This document shows positions 25,651-35,087 of a stretch of DNA of 64,000 nucleotides, piece after piece. A model generated the notes under the pieces. It saw nothing but the letters and a program-made list of their open reading frames with translations. It ran no database searches and was not told the origin of the DNA. The DNA comes from an uncultured Collinsella sp. (GTDB lineage: Bacteria; Actinomycetota; Coriobacteriia; Coriobacteriales; Coriobacteriaceae), in NCBI GenBank assembly GCA_902490445.1, contig CABUDZ010000001.1:3515-67514 (forward strand). Direction: 5' to 3'. A program made the translations under genes and the position numbers. How positions within the stretch are numbered: the stretch's first letter is position 1; every line of letters starts with the position of its first letter.

Positions 25651-27111
25651 ATGTACAAGCGTACTAAGATTGTATGCACCATGGGTCCCGCCTGCGATAG
25701 CGACGAGACCATCCGCGAGATGATCAAGGCGGGCATGAACGTCGCCCGTTTTAACTTCTCGCACGGCTCCTACGACGAGCACCACGGTCGCATCGAGCGC
25801 GTCCGCCGTATTTCCAAGGAGCTCGGTCTGCCTGTCGGCATCCTGCTCGACACCAAGGGCCCCGAGGTCCGCACCGGCCTTCTGGTCGACGGCAAGAAGG
25901 TTGCCGTCAAGACCGGCGATAAGATCGTCGTCACCGCTCAGCCCACGTCCGAGGATTTCCACGGCACCGCTGAGCACATCTCCCTCGACTACCTGGCTCT
26001 GCCCTCCGAGGTCGAGAAGGGCTCCCTCATCCTGATCGATGACGGCCTGGTTGCCCTCGAGGTCGAGTCCGTCAGCGGCCAGGACATGACCTGCGTCGTT
26101 AAGAACGACGGCCTGATCGGCGAGCGCAAGGGCGTCAACATGCCCAACGTCAACATCTCGCTGCCCGCCATCACCGAGCGCGATCGTCAGGACATCCTCT
26201 TTGGCCTGACCGAGAACATCGACTACATCGCCGCTTCCTTCATCCGTGACGGCGAGTCCGTCCGCGGCATCCGCAAGCTTTGCCGCGAGAACGGTGGCGA
26301 GCACGTGACGATCTTCCCGAAGATCGAGTGCGCCCTGGGCGTCGAGAACTTCGACGAGATCCTCGAGGCTTCCGACGGCATCATGGTCGCCCGTGGCGAC
26401 CTGGGTATCGAGATCAAGCCCGAGCTCGTTCCGCACATCCAGAAGGAGATCATCGCCAAGTGCAACGCGGCCTACAAGCCCGTTATCACCGCTACGCAGA
26501 TGCTCGACTCCATGCAGCAGAACCCGCGCCCGACGCGCGCCGAGGTTGCCGACGTTGCTAACGCCATCTACGACGGCACCGACGCCGTTATGCTCTCTGG
26601 CGAGTCCGCTGCCGGTAAGTACCCGGTCGAGGCCGTTAAGATGCAGGCTAGCATTGCTCTCGAGACCGAGAAGTACCTCCCGGCCCACGCTCCGCTCGAG
26701 GTTCCGGCTGGCGCCCACGGCACCCGCGTCGTCAACAACGTTGTGGGTATGTCCGCTGTGAACATGGCCACCACCGTTGGCGCCAAGTGCATCACCGTGC
26801 CGACGACCACCGGTCGCACCGCTCGCCTGATCTCGCACTTCCGTCCCAACATGCCGATCTGCGCATTCTCCCGCCACGAGTGGGCCGTCCAGCAGATGAT
26901 CATGTACTGGGGCGTTATCCCGCACCAGGCTGCCATCACGCAGGGCACCGTCAACGGCACGATCGTCAAGGCGATCGAGACCGCCAAGGAGCTCGGCTAC
27001 GTCGAGACCGGCGATCTGACCGTCGCCACCGCCGGCGATCCCCGCATGAGCGTCCAGCTCGAGGACAAGGTCTCCTCGACCAACGTCGCTTACGTCGCTC
27101 AGGTGCGCTAA
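25651..27111 (+). CDS. pyk: Pyruvate kinase
   Basis: This enzyme transfers phosphate from phosphoenolpyruvate to ADP in the last step of glycolysis. The 486-residue protein shows MYKRTKIVCTMGPACDSDE, ARFNFSHGSYDEH, LLDTKGPEVRTG and the metal site IMVARGDLGIEI, with the C-terminal domain to EDKVSSTNVAYVAQVR. It lacks the extra PEP-utiliser domain of long forms. GGAGG lies five bases before the ATG. Codon use is strongly biased, as expected for a highly expressed gene, and an unusually long antisense open frame results. Confidence 0.97.
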   Translation: MYKRTKIVCTMGPACDSDETIREMIKAGMNVARFNFSHGSYDEHHGRIERVRRISKELGLPVGILLDTKGPEVRTGLLVDGKKVAVKTGDKIVVTAQPTSEDFHGTAEHISLDYLALPSEVEKGSLILIDDGLVALEVESVSGQDMTCVVKNDGLIGERKGVNMPNVNISLPAITERDRQDILFGLTENIDYIAASFIRDGESVRGIRKLCRENGGEHVTIFPKIECALGVENFDEILEASDGIMVARGDLGIEIKPELVPHIQKEIIAKCNAAYKPVITATQMLDSMQQNPRPTRAEVADVANAIYDGTDAVMLSGESAAGKYPVEAVKMQASIALETEKYLPAHAPLEVPAGAHGTRVVNNVVGMSAVNMATTVGAKCITVPTTTGRTARLISHFRPNMPICAFSRHEWAVQQMIMYWGVIPHQAAITQGTVNGTIVKAIETAKELGYVETGDLTVATAGDPRMSVQLEDKVSSTNVAYVAQVR

Positions 27112-27139
27112 ATCGCACTTGCAAGCATGCTTGCATTGC

Positions 27140-27174
27140 AAAGGGCCCGGAAGGCTTCGCCTTCCGGGCCCTTT
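27140..27174 (+). terminator. Terminator of pyk
   Basis: A perfect stem of about 15 bp (AAAGGGCCCGGAAGG with CCTTCCGGGCCCTTT) closes a CTTCG loop and is followed by ATTTGT. It starts 28 bases past the stop. Confidence 0.9.
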
Positions 27175-27323
27175 ATTTGTGCATCGATGCCTCCCGCACG
27201 GCATGACACGCAACCAGCTACTTATGGCATGCTATGAAATGTGCAGCTCGTTTGCCGTGTTTACGCCCTGCGACGGGAGCTGTTGGTCGATTGGGATGAG
27301 CTGTTCACTGCCGGGCCGGCCAG

Positions 27324-28172
27324 CTAGCAGCTAGCGATCAGGGGCAGAGCAGGAACACCGGGTGATGCGACGCGGGCGGCAAATCCCGCCTCGGTCAGCT
27401 CGATGACCTCGGTAAACGTTGTATCGAAAAACTCCTCAGTTAGCAAGCGATACGGCGGATGATCGGGCTGGCCGGGGTTTTCGCGTACAATCTCGTGCAT
27501 AACGCCGATGGTCTTGAGCACATACTCCTTATGGATGGGATACTGACCAAAACGCGTCGCCGCAGTATACAGGCGATTGGTCGCGCGCGGAATCGAAACG
27601 ATGCCGAGCGTCTTGCCAAACCAGTCAAAGTCGCCTTGCTTTTTAATGCGGAATTCCTCGCACGGCTTGCCGCCGTGCGCCTCCAGGTACTGATTCACGC
27701 GCGTATTCCATACGGTATCCGCCACCAGATGCGACCAGACGCCCAGCGTCAAATCGAGCAGCGACTGCGCCACGTCACCGGGCGCGAGCGAAAGCTCGCT
27801 AGCACCGGGACCGGCAACCGGCTCGGCGTCCTTGTAGCGTTGGGGATAATGCACCCGATTGAGTCGCTCGCGCTCCTCGGCGATCGAGGTCGCGGCAGCC
27901 GGCGTACCAACAGACGCCCCTTTGAGCAGCGGCGCCACATAGGTATCCCAGAACTCGTGCTCGCGCGGCTTAGGGATAGGCTCGGGGTTTGCAAAGTGCG
28001 TAATGCGATACGGAATGGGATCAGCGATACCAGGGACCATATAGCCCACGAAGATATCCGGAACCACGCAGCCAAACAAGAAGGCATTGCGGTCACGAAC
28101 GCTATCGGCAAGCACGCCAGCACGCGCCAGCAAGCGCTCCGTTTGAGCGATATGAATGTTCCAACTTGGCAT
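27324..28172 (-). CDS. Zinc-dependent phospholipase C-like protein
   Basis: The 282-residue protein begins MPSWNIHIAQTERLLARAG and has GCVVPDIFVGYMV and GVWSHLVADTVWN, which fit the zinc-dependent phospholipase C family (PF00882) pattern of His and Asp metal ligands. No signal peptide is seen, so it would act inside the cell and its substrate is unknown. The second in-frame ATG is chosen because GGGGGTGG precedes it; the first ATG is four codons upstream. It is a single gene between pyk and cbiO. Confidence 0.65.
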   Translation of the reverse strand: MPSWNIHIAQTERLLARAGVLADSVRDRNAFLFGCVVPDIFVGYMVPGIADPIPYRITHFANPEPIPKPREHEFWDTYVAPLLKGASVGTPAAATSIAEERERLNRVHYPQRYKDAEPVAGPGASELSLAPGDVAQSLLDLTLGVWSHLVADTVWNTRVNQYLEAHGGKPCEEFRIKKQGDFDWFGKTLGIVSIPRATNRLYTAATRFGQYPIHKEYVLKTIGVMHEIVRENPGQPDHPPYRLLTEEFFDTTFTEVIELTEAGFAARVASPGVPALPLIASC

Positions 28173-28250
28173 AGCCACCCCCATAAAACCTGGTTAACTA
28201 TACCATCACGGCAGAGTCGCACAGGCGGCCATACATACCCTACGCAGCAA

Positions 28251-29021
28251 CTATTCCGCAGCACCGCTTTCGGTTCCATACGACGGCACGGGCGCCTCGA
28301 CCACATGGTGATATCGATCGATATAGATGGCGCGGGCACCCAGGCGCCGCACCAAATCTTGATGATGCGTGCTTATCAAGACCGTCTTGCCGGCAGCAAC
28401 ATAGGCCAGTAGAAAGTTGACCACGATGTCGCATGAGTCCTCGTCGAGCCCATTGGTAGGCTCGTCGAGGACCAAGATATCCGGGTTCATCGACACGACG
28501 GCCGCCAGCGCCACACGCTTCTTTTGCCCGCCCGAGAGCTGATAAGGCGAGGCGTCGGCAAGATCGGCAACCTGGAACAGCCCCATGGCATCGCGCACGC
28601 GGCGCTCGAGCTCGTCTGCCGGCAGTCCCATCTGCGCGGGACCAAACGCGACCTCCTCGCCGACTGTGGCGCAAAAGAGCTGCGCATCGGCATTCTGGAA
28701 CACAAAGCCCACGCGCTGATGAAAACGATGAGCGGCCGCGGAATCCTTTAGAAACGCCGCATCGATCACGTGCCCGTCAAACAGGTATGCCCCTGCGTCC
28801 GCGAGTTCAAGGCCGTTAATAAGGCGCATAATCGTCGTCTTGCCGCAGCCGTTGGGACCAAGCAGAGCAACGAGCTCCCCACGGTTCACCCGCAATGAAA
28901 CGCCGTCGACCACCGTATGACCCGCATAGGAAAACACCACGTCGCGAAACTCGATGAGCGGCGTGACCTCGGCGCCGGCAGCACCGCTCGCACCCATCGC
29001 GTTATTCGTATCGTTTGCCAA
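28251..29021 (-). CDS. cbiO: ECF transporter ATP-binding protein CbiO
   Basis: This ABC ATPase powers the cobalt energy-coupling factor transporter. The 256-residue protein has Walker A LLGPNGCGKTT, signature LSGGQKKRVALAAV and Walker B ILVLDEPTNGLD. The likely start is a TTG with AAGGGCGG upstream; the first ATG eight codons later has no ribosome-binding site. It is the last gene of cbiM-cbiQ-cbiO. Confidence 0.92.
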   Translation of the reverse strand: MANDTNNAMGASGAAGAEVTPLIEFRDVVFSYAGHTVVDGVSLRVNRGELVALLGPNGCGKTTIMRLINGLELADAGAYLFDGHVIDAAFLKDSAAAHRFHQRVGFVFQNADAQLFCATVGEEVAFGPAQMGLPADELERRVRDAMGLFQVADLADASPYQLSGGQKKRVALAAVVSMNPDILVLDEPTNGLDEDSCDIVVNFLLAYVAAGKTVLISTHHQDLVRRLGARAIYIDRYHHVVEAPVPSYGTESGAAE

Positions 29022-29065
29022 AACGCCGCCCTTCCCTACTCACATCGACAGTTCGACCGTCCGCG

Positions 29066-29908
29066 CTACAACACCGCGCACAACACGACGAGCAACGCCA
29101 CAACGGCCGCGTAAACGGCATCGCGCCAGTCAAACCCGGCGCGTGCAGGCGCCGGATACACGCCGGCAAAGCCGCGGCAAAGCATGGCCTCGTCCATCGC
29201 GCGGCTGCATTCCATCGCCTTGATAAACGTCATGCCCATGATACCCGCCAGCGAGTCGGTGCGCGAAAAACCCGTAGGCGCACGACCCACGCTGCGCAGC
29301 ATGACCGATTCGCACAGATCGTGCGCCGTGCGTCCCAGCACCTCGATATGCTTGAGCGCCATATCAAACGTAAAGATAACTTCGTCGGGCAGGTGCAGCA
29401 TTTTGAGCGCCGCCGACATGCGGCTCCAGGTAAGCGTCCACGAAACACCCAGTACCAGCGACACATTAATAAACGTCTTGAGCGCGATCTTGAGCATGGC
29501 ACCCGTGGCAGACGCGCCCAGCAGCAGGGCAGGCAGTGCCAGAACCACCGCGAGCCCCGCAGCGCCAAGCGCCGGCACAAAGGTTGCCCGCAGCCCGCGT
29601 ACGGGGCGCACGGCAACGAGCACCAGCGCGACAGCCGCCATCAACATGAGGTACAGCGGGCTCTGCGTCAGGCACACGCACAGAACGCAGAGGAACATCC
29701 CCACCAGGCGCACCGGGGCCGAAACGGAAGAAAGGGCGCGGTCGACCATCGACCCGCCCTCGTGCGCGCCTCCACCCAGGCGAACCCGTTCAAGCAGGCT
29801 CGCCAGGTGCAGGACATTCTTTTGCATCACACGATGCCGAGCCCCCAAGGGCTCATATCGCTCCTCGGCCGCAAGCCAGCTAGGCAGCTCGGCTATTGCC
29901 ATGAGCAC
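29066..29908 (-). CDS. cbiQ: ECF transporter transmembrane protein CbiQ
   Basis: CbiQ is the T component that couples the ATPase to the substrate-binding CbiM. The 280-residue protein has five to six hydrophobic segments and the cytoplasmic coupling helices, including the A-L-K-H and Ala-Arg-Gly-like regions (SRAMDEAMLCRGF). It overlaps the cbiM 3' end by 29 bases. The start is GTG (29908, five bases after AAGGA) or the ATG two codons later. Confidence 0.9.
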   Translation of the reverse strand: MLMAIAELPSWLAAEERYEPLGARHRVMQKNVLHLASLLERVRLGGGAHEGGSMVDRALSSVSAPVRLVGMFLCVLCVCLTQSPLYLMLMAAVALVLVAVRPVRGLRATFVPALGAAGLAVVLALPALLLGASATGAMLKIALKTFINVSLVLGVSWTLTWSRMSAALKMLHLPDEVIFTFDMALKHIEVLGRTAHDLCESVMLRSVGRAPTGFSRTDSLAGIMGMTFIKAMECSRAMDEAMLCRGFAGVYPAPARAGFDWRDAVYAAVVALLVVLCAVL

Positions 29909-30962
29909 CGCTTTCCTTGACCGTCAGCGAGACCAGGCGGAATGCGATAGTGAGCACCGCCACGCCAATCACGCCCGAAAGAATATACATCGCGGCCTGG
30001 CCGGCAAAGCCAAGGCCCTGCTCCTCGGAATAGGCCTGCAGATAATCGCCCGTGGGCAGGGCATCGGCAAAGGTCGGGGTATCGAGACCGACCGAAGCCT
30101 GCAGACTGTCGTCACCAGCCTCCTGAACGGCGGTCGCGGCGCCCTCGGCGTCCCACTCACCCCAGGCGTCACCGGTGGCAAGCAAGCCGAGCGGCGTAGC
30201 CACGACAAGCACGGCGACCAGAATGAGCGTGGGGATCAGGGAAGTCTTCTTGGCGGTACCATCGGCGGCAAGCTGGCCTTCGGCGGCCTCGGGGCCGACG
30301 ATAATGCCCGGCGCCGTCTTCTTGATAAAGCCGTAGATCGCGGCCGTCGCCACGCCCTCGACCACACCGGCAACCAGCATATGCGGGACCAACATGGCAG
30401 GAATAGCCACGGACAGCGGGAAGGGGCAGTACAGCGGGGCGCCCGAAGCGTTGGTGAAGAGCATCGGCTGAATACCGAACTCGACCGCCGCGCACAGAGC
30501 CGCCAGACACAGGCCGACCCAACCGCTCACGATGGCAGAAACCGAGGTGCCCCAGCTCTTGTCGTGCAGACGGCCGTTGAGCGCACGGAACACGATAGCA
30601 GCGGTAAACGGCAGCACAAAGGCCATGTTAAAGCAGTTGGCGCCAAAGGACAGAACGCCGCCGTCACCAAACAGCAGTGCCTGCAGCGCCAGTGCGACCG
30701 AGACCGCGATGGCAGCGGCCTCGGGACCCAGCAGCAGTGCGATGAGCGCGCCGCCAACGGCATGGCCAGTGGTACCGCCGGGCAGCGGCACGTTGAACAT
30801 CATGAGCAAGAAGGAGAATGCGGCGCAGATGCCCAGGAACGCCATATGCTCGCGATCGAGCGTGGCGCGCACCTTTTTGATGCAGTGAACCCATACGGGC
30901 ACCATCGCCACCGCCATAACGGCATCGGTCTGCGGGGACAGATAATTATCGGGAATATGCAT
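29880..30962 (-). CDS. cbiM: ECF-type cobalt transporter S component CbiM with fused CbiN-like domain
   Basis: The N-terminal 220 residues form the CbiM/NikM membrane domain starting MHIPDNYLSP. The start is fixed by that His2, which must be next to Met1 for metal binding, and by AGAGGA before this ATG. From about residue 240 a PDGLE/CbiN-like part follows (LIPTLILVAVLVVATPLGLLA, then a long extracytoplasmic loop and a last helix). The fused N component is typical of some actinobacterial Co2+ or Ni2+ transporters. Cobalt is likely but nickel is not excluded. Confidence 0.9.
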   Translation of the reverse strand: MHIPDNYLSPQTDAVMAVAMVPVWVHCIKKVRATLDREHMAFLGICAAFSFLLMMFNVPLPGGTTGHAVGGALIALLLGPEAAAIAVSVALALQALLFGDGGVLSFGANCFNMAFVLPFTAAIVFRALNGRLHDKSWGTSVSAIVSGWVGLCLAALCAAVEFGIQPMLFTNASGAPLYCPFPLSVAIPAMLVPHMLVAGVVEGVATAAIYGFIKKTAPGIIVGPEAAEGQLAADGTAKKTSLIPTLILVAVLVVATPLGLLATGDAWGEWDAEGAATAVQEAGDDSLQASVGLDTPTFADALPTGDYLQAYSEEQGLGFAGQAAMYILSGVIGVAVLTIAFRLVSLTVKESGAHGNSRAA

Positions 30963-30986
30963 GAGTCCTCTCAATCAGAACGTTGT

Positions 30987-31014
30987 GTGTTACGTTTCCA
31001 ACAATCCGTAACAC
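30987..31014. promoter_or_regulatory. Perfect 8-bp dyad upstream of cbiM, candidate operator or hairpin
   Basis: GTGTTACG (30987-30994) and CGTAACAC (31007-31014) are perfect inverted arms around 12 bases, 25 bases before the cbiM start. It may bind a metal-responsive repressor or form a leader hairpin. No cobalamin riboswitch core is visible between here and pheT. Confidence 0.45.
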
Positions 31015-31181
31015 CGACTCTGCATACTAACAAAAAGGCGCACCGCCCACAACGCAGCACGCCCTTGCAATACGTACGTTATTAACCCAGGTCCACGCAC
31101 CGCCCAATAAAGGGCCCATGCACTCCCAACTTTCCGGTCACCCGGAAGAAGGTGCAGTCCGCTCGCAACAAGGTTAACGCA

Positions 31182-31276
31182 GGAACCCGCCCCCGAGAGG
31201 GGTTTTCTAAGGCAACATCCCGCAGCCGCGAAGCGGCGAGAACGTTGCCGTGAAAACCCCGCAGGGGGCGGGTTCC
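31182..31276 (-). repeat. Structured 3'-flanking element, copy 2
   Basis: Stems are 31182-31194 with 31264-31276 (13 bp), 31199-31207 with 31252-31260 (9 bp), 31211-31216 with 31244-31249 (6 bp), and CCGC-GAA-GCGG at 31226-31236. It begins 12 bases after the pheT stop, the same spacing as copy 1 after the ATPase gene. Confidence 0.75.
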
Positions 31277-31288
31277 GAACAGCAAAGA

Positions 31289-33742
31289 TTACGAGCGGAC
31301 TTCGCCGTTTACGCCCTTGCACACCTTGGTGACGATCTTCTGGTGCGCCTTCTCGACCTCTTCGCTGGTAAGCGTGTGGTCGTCCGAGCGATACGTGAGC
31401 GCAAAGGCCATGGACTTCTTGCCCTTGCCGATACGAACCGGATCGCGGTAGACATCGAACAGGCGCACGCCCTCGAGCAGCTTGCCGCCGGCGCTGGTAA
31501 TACGGCGCTCAAGATCCTCGCAGGTCACGGAGTTATCGACCACGATAGCAAGGTCGTGCTCAACGGCCGGGTACTGCGAGAACTCGCGGTAGTTCTCCTG
31601 GTTGCGGGCGCCCTTGATGAGCTTGTCCAGATCGAGCTCAAAGGCAACGACGACCTCATCGATGCCCATCGCCTCGCGCGCCTCGGGGTGAATCTCGCCG
31701 ACCCAGCCCAGCACGGTGCCGCCGGACAGAACCTCGGCCGCACGACCCGGCTGCAAAAAGGCATAGCCCTCGCCCTCGACGGGACGGAAGCGAACCTTCT
31801 CGATGCGCAGCTGGGCGAGCAGCTCCTCGACGATACCCTTGCCAAAGAAGAAACGCAGTTTACGGTACTTCATGTTCCAGGACTGCTCGCTCCACTGGCC
31901 CGAGAGCACACCCGCGACGGACTTGGTCTCCTTGGGCAGGCTGGCATTCTCGCGACCATGGAACAGGCTGCCGACCTCGTACAGGTGCACGTTGGGCGTG
32001 CCGTGGGCCTCGTTATAGGCAACGGACTGCAGTAGGCCCGGCAACAGCGAGCGGCGCATCTCGGTCTGCTCGGCCACCAGCGGGTTCATGAGCACCACGG
32101 GGCAGCCGCGGCCCTCGGTGGACATGCCGATCTTCTCCAGGTCGCCCGGGGCGGCAAAGCCAAAGGTCGTGGTCTCGTTAAGACCGCAGGCGCGCAGGAT
32201 CTCGCCGACCTTGCGGGTGAGCTTTTGCTCGCGGGTCAGGCCGCCGATGTGGTTCTTGGCAGCCGGGATTGTCGCCGTCACGCGGCCCATGCCCCATAGG
32301 CGCAGGACCTCCTCGATCAGGTCAATCTCGCGCGGCAGGTCTGGGCGGAAGCTCGGCGGGGTAACCATAAAGTCCTCACCGTCGCGTTCGACGGTGCAGC
32401 CCAGACGGGTGAGCGAACGCTCGATAAAGTCGGGCTCGATATCGGCACCGCAGATGGCGTGCACGCGGGCCAGGCGCAGCTTAATGCTGTCGATGGTCTT
32501 GGGCGCGGGGAAAACGTCGACATAACCGGGAGCAACCTCGCCGCCGGCAATCTCCTCGATGAGCGCGCAGGTAACGTTGGCGACATCCACGCAGCCGGTC
32601 TCGTCGACCTGGCGCTCAAAGCGGATGGAGGCGTCGGAGATCAGCGATAGGTCACGGCTGGTGTGCGAGGTGCGGCCGGCGTTGAAGCAGGCGCTCTCGA
32701 CCATCACGTCAACGGTATCGTCCTCGATCTCGGAATCCATGCCGCCCATGACACCGGCCAGCGCCACGGGACGCTCGCCGTCGGTGATGAGGCCCATGCC
32801 GGCGTCGAGCACGCGCTCCTCGCCGTCGAGCGTCGTGAACTTCTCGTCCTGCTGGGCGGCGCGAACCACCACACGACGGTGACCATCGCGCGCGGCAAAG
32901 GTGTCCAGGCCAAAGGCGTGCAGCGGCTGACCGGTGAGCATCATCACATAGTTGGTGATGTCGACGATGTTGTTGTGCGGGCGCACGCCCAGGGCGTTAA
33001 GGCGCTTGACCATCCAGTCGGGCGACGGGCCGACCTTGACGTTGCGCACGATGCGGGCAACGTAGCGGTCGCACAGGCCCTCGTCGGCAATCTCGACGGA
33101 AAGCTCGTCGTCGGTCGCGCGGCCGGTCTCGGCCTTGATGGCGGGCAGCTCTACGTGAAAATCGCGGTCGAAGATGGCGCCGGTCTCGCGGGCCATACCG
33201 ATCATAGACAGGCAGTCGGGGCGGTTGGGCGTGATCTCGCAGTCGAGCACGGTATCGCTCGAGCCCACATACTCGGCAAACGGCATGCCGCAGGGCGTAT
33301 CCTCGGGCAGGATCATAATGCCGGAGTGGTCGCCGCCCAGACCGAGCTCGCGCGCGGAGCAGTTCATGCCCATGGACACGACGCCGCGAAGCTTGCTCTT
33401 CTTGATCTTGATGTCGCCGGGCAGCTCGGCACCGATCATGGCCGTGACGATGTGGTCGCCGGCCTCAAAGTTCTGCGCGCCGCAGACAATCTGCAGCGGA
33501 GCGGGGTTGCCGTCGGCGTCGAGGTTCTTGTCGCCCACATCGACCGAGCACACATACATGTGGTCGCTATCGGGGTGCGGGGTCTTGGTGAGCACCTTGG
33601 CGGTCACCACGTGGTCGAAGGACTCGCCCACGGTGTCGATCGCCTCGACCTCGGTTCCGGTACGGATATATTCGTCCGAAAGGGTCTTAGGATCCTCCGG
33701 AATATCGATCATGGTCTTGAGCCAGTCGTAAGAAACACGCAT
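31289..33742 (-). CDS. pheT: Phenylalanine--tRNA ligase beta subunit
   Basis: The 817-residue beta subunit of the alpha2-beta2 synthetase contains the N-terminal tRNA-binding domain (TAKVLTKTPHPDSDHMYVCSVDVG), B3/B4 editing region (VESACFNAGRTSHTSRDLSLISDASIRFERQVD), B5 and a C-terminal anticodon-binding ferredoxin fold. AAAGGAG precedes the ATG. It follows pheS by about 180 bases, with a structured spacer between. Confidence 0.97.
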   Translation of the reverse strand: MRVSYDWLKTMIDIPEDPKTLSDEYIRTGTEVEAIDTVGESFDHVVTAKVLTKTPHPDSDHMYVCSVDVGDKNLDADGNPAPLQIVCGAQNFEAGDHIVTAMIGAELPGDIKIKKSKLRGVVSMGMNCSARELGLGGDHSGIMILPEDTPCGMPFAEYVGSSDTVLDCEITPNRPDCLSMIGMARETGAIFDRDFHVELPAIKAETGRATDDELSVEIADEGLCDRYVARIVRNVKVGPSPDWMVKRLNALGVRPHNNIVDITNYVMMLTGQPLHAFGLDTFAARDGHRRVVVRAAQQDEKFTTLDGEERVLDAGMGLITDGERPVALAGVMGGMDSEIEDDTVDVMVESACFNAGRTSHTSRDLSLISDASIRFERQVDETGCVDVANVTCALIEEIAGGEVAPGYVDVFPAPKTIDSIKLRLARVHAICGADIEPDFIERSLTRLGCTVERDGEDFMVTPPSFRPDLPREIDLIEEVLRLWGMGRVTATIPAAKNHIGGLTREQKLTRKVGEILRACGLNETTTFGFAAPGDLEKIGMSTEGRGCPVVLMNPLVAEQTEMRRSLLPGLLQSVAYNEAHGTPNVHLYEVGSLFHGRENASLPKETKSVAGVLSGQWSEQSWNMKYRKLRFFFGKGIVEELLAQLRIEKVRFRPVEGEGYAFLQPGRAAEVLSGGTVLGWVGEIHPEAREAMGIDEVVVAFELDLDKLIKGARNQENYREFSQYPAVEHDLAIVVDNSVTCEDLERRITSAGGKLLEGVRLFDVYRDPVRIGKGKKSMAFALTYRSDDHTLTSEEVEKAHQKIVTKVCKGVNGEVRS

Positions 33743-33829
33743 CTAGCTCTCCTTTCATACTGAAAGCCTGCGAAGAGATGCAGGTGGAAACTTCAACTTT
33801 GTGAACATTCCTTACAAAGCGAGGGTTGT

Positions 33830-33914
33830 CCAAGTGCGGCAGATCGGCCCGAAAGAGGAGTGCCGCGTACTTTGGTACGCAAGCGACGAATGAGCGCCGA
33901 GGTGCCGTGCTTGG
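33830..33914 (+). repeat. Hairpin-forming element between pheS and pheT
   Basis: Arms 33830-33841 and 33903-33914 pair over 12 bp with two G-U pairs on plus-strand RNA (A-C mismatches on minus-strand RNA). Inside is a perfect GCGTAC-TTTG-GTACGC hairpin at 33865-33880. It lies within the pheST unit but is not followed by a T tract. Confidence 0.45.
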
Positions 33915-33926
33915 GCAAGCCGCAGC

Positions 33927-35003
33927 CTAGAACTGATTCAAGAAGCGCATATCGCCTGTCATGAGCGTTCTGAGGTCGGGCAGGTCGTAGCGCAGGGCCG
34001 CGACGCGCTCGGCGCCAATGCCAAAGGCGAAGCCGGTGTACTTCTCGGGGTCGATGCCGCAGTTGATCAGGACGTTGGGGTCGACCATGCCGCAGCCCAG
34101 GATCTCGATCCAGCCGCTGTGCTTGCAGAAGTTGCAGCCCTTGCCGCCGCACACGTGGCAGCTCACGTCCACCTCGCAGCTGGGCTCGGTGAAGGGGAAG
34201 AAGTGTGGGCGATAGCGCGTCTTGCGGTCCTCGCCAAACATGCACTTAACAAAGTGGTCGAGCGTGCCCTTAAGGTCGCCAAAGGTAATGCCCTCGTCGA
34301 CGACCAGGCCCTCGATCTGGTTGAACTGCGGCAGGTGACAGGCATCGGCCGTGTCGGGACGGTAGACGGTGCCCGGGCAGATCATGTAGATGGGCGGCTT
34401 CTGCGACTCCATAGTGTGGATCTGCACGCCCGAGGTCTGGGTGCGCAGCAGCACGTCGGACTCGCCGTGGGCGTGGGCCTCGGGGTGCGCGACGCTGCCG
34501 GGGTTATTGTCGACCACGTAGAAGGTATCGCGGGCCGAGCGGCTCGGGTGATCCATGGGGGCGTTGAGCGCGGTGAAGTTGTAGTAGGAGGTGTCGACCA
34601 TGGGACCGGACTCGACGGTGTAGCCGATGCCGCAGAAGATGTCCTCGGCCTCCTCGATGATCTGCTTGATCAGGTGCTGGTGGCCGATCTGCGGACGGAT
34701 GCCCGGCAGCGTGATGTCGACGGCGTCGTGCTCGAGTGCGCGCTTGAGGGCGGCGGCCTTCATCTCGGTGTTGCGCTCGTCGAGCATGCCCTCGATCAGC
34801 TGGCGCATCTCGTTGGCGCGCTTGCCCATCACGGGACGATCCTCGGGGGCGAGTTTGCCCATCATGCGCATCAGGCCGGTGATGCGGCCCTTGCGGCCGA
34901 GCAGCTCAACGCGCGCAGCCTCGAGCTTGGCTGCGTCGTCGGCGCCTGCGACGAGCTCCTTGGCCTCTTCCTCGAGTTTGACCAGATCATCAATCAGACT
35001 CAT
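33927..35003 (-). CDS. pheS: Phenylalanine--tRNA ligase alpha subunit
   Basis: The 358-residue catalytic subunit carries an N-terminal coiled coil (MSLIDDLVKLEEEAKELV), motif 2 region around FNQIEGLVVDEG with TSGVQIHTM, and motif 3 near GIGAERVAALRYDLPDLR. AAGGGAAG precedes the chosen ATG; the open frame continues upstream through the T-box leader but has no start signal there. It is controlled by the T-box and terminator just upstream. Confidence 0.97.
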   Translation of the reverse strand: MSLIDDLVKLEEEAKELVAGADDAAKLEAARVELLGRKGRITGLMRMMGKLAPEDRPVMGKRANEMRQLIEGMLDERNTEMKAAALKRALEHDAVDITLPGIRPQIGHQHLIKQIIEEAEDIFCGIGYTVESGPMVDTSYYNFTALNAPMDHPSRSARDTFYVVDNNPGSVAHPEAHAHGESDVLLRTQTSGVQIHTMESQKPPIYMICPGTVYRPDTADACHLPQFNQIEGLVVDEGITFGDLKGTLDHFVKCMFGEDRKTRYRPHFFPFTEPSCEVDVSCHVCGGKGCNFCKHSGWIEILGCGMVDPNVLINCGIDPEKYTGFAFGIGAERVAALRYDLPDLRTLMTGDMRFLNQF

Positions 35004-35087
35004 GTCTTCCCTTTCGTCTCTCGCGCTCTCCGTTTGCCGAGGCGGCTGCCGCCGTCTGACGTTGCGAAAACGCGGCCCGGTTCGGTA

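Noticed and set aside
25612..27213. 533-codon minus-strand open frame over pyk
   Set aside because: Antisense of a highly biased gene; pyruvate kinase motifs and ribosome-binding site lie on the plus strand.
30975..31181. Cobalamin riboswitch before cbiM
   Set aside because: I could not find the conserved B12-box core or the GCCACTG-type element on the minus strand.
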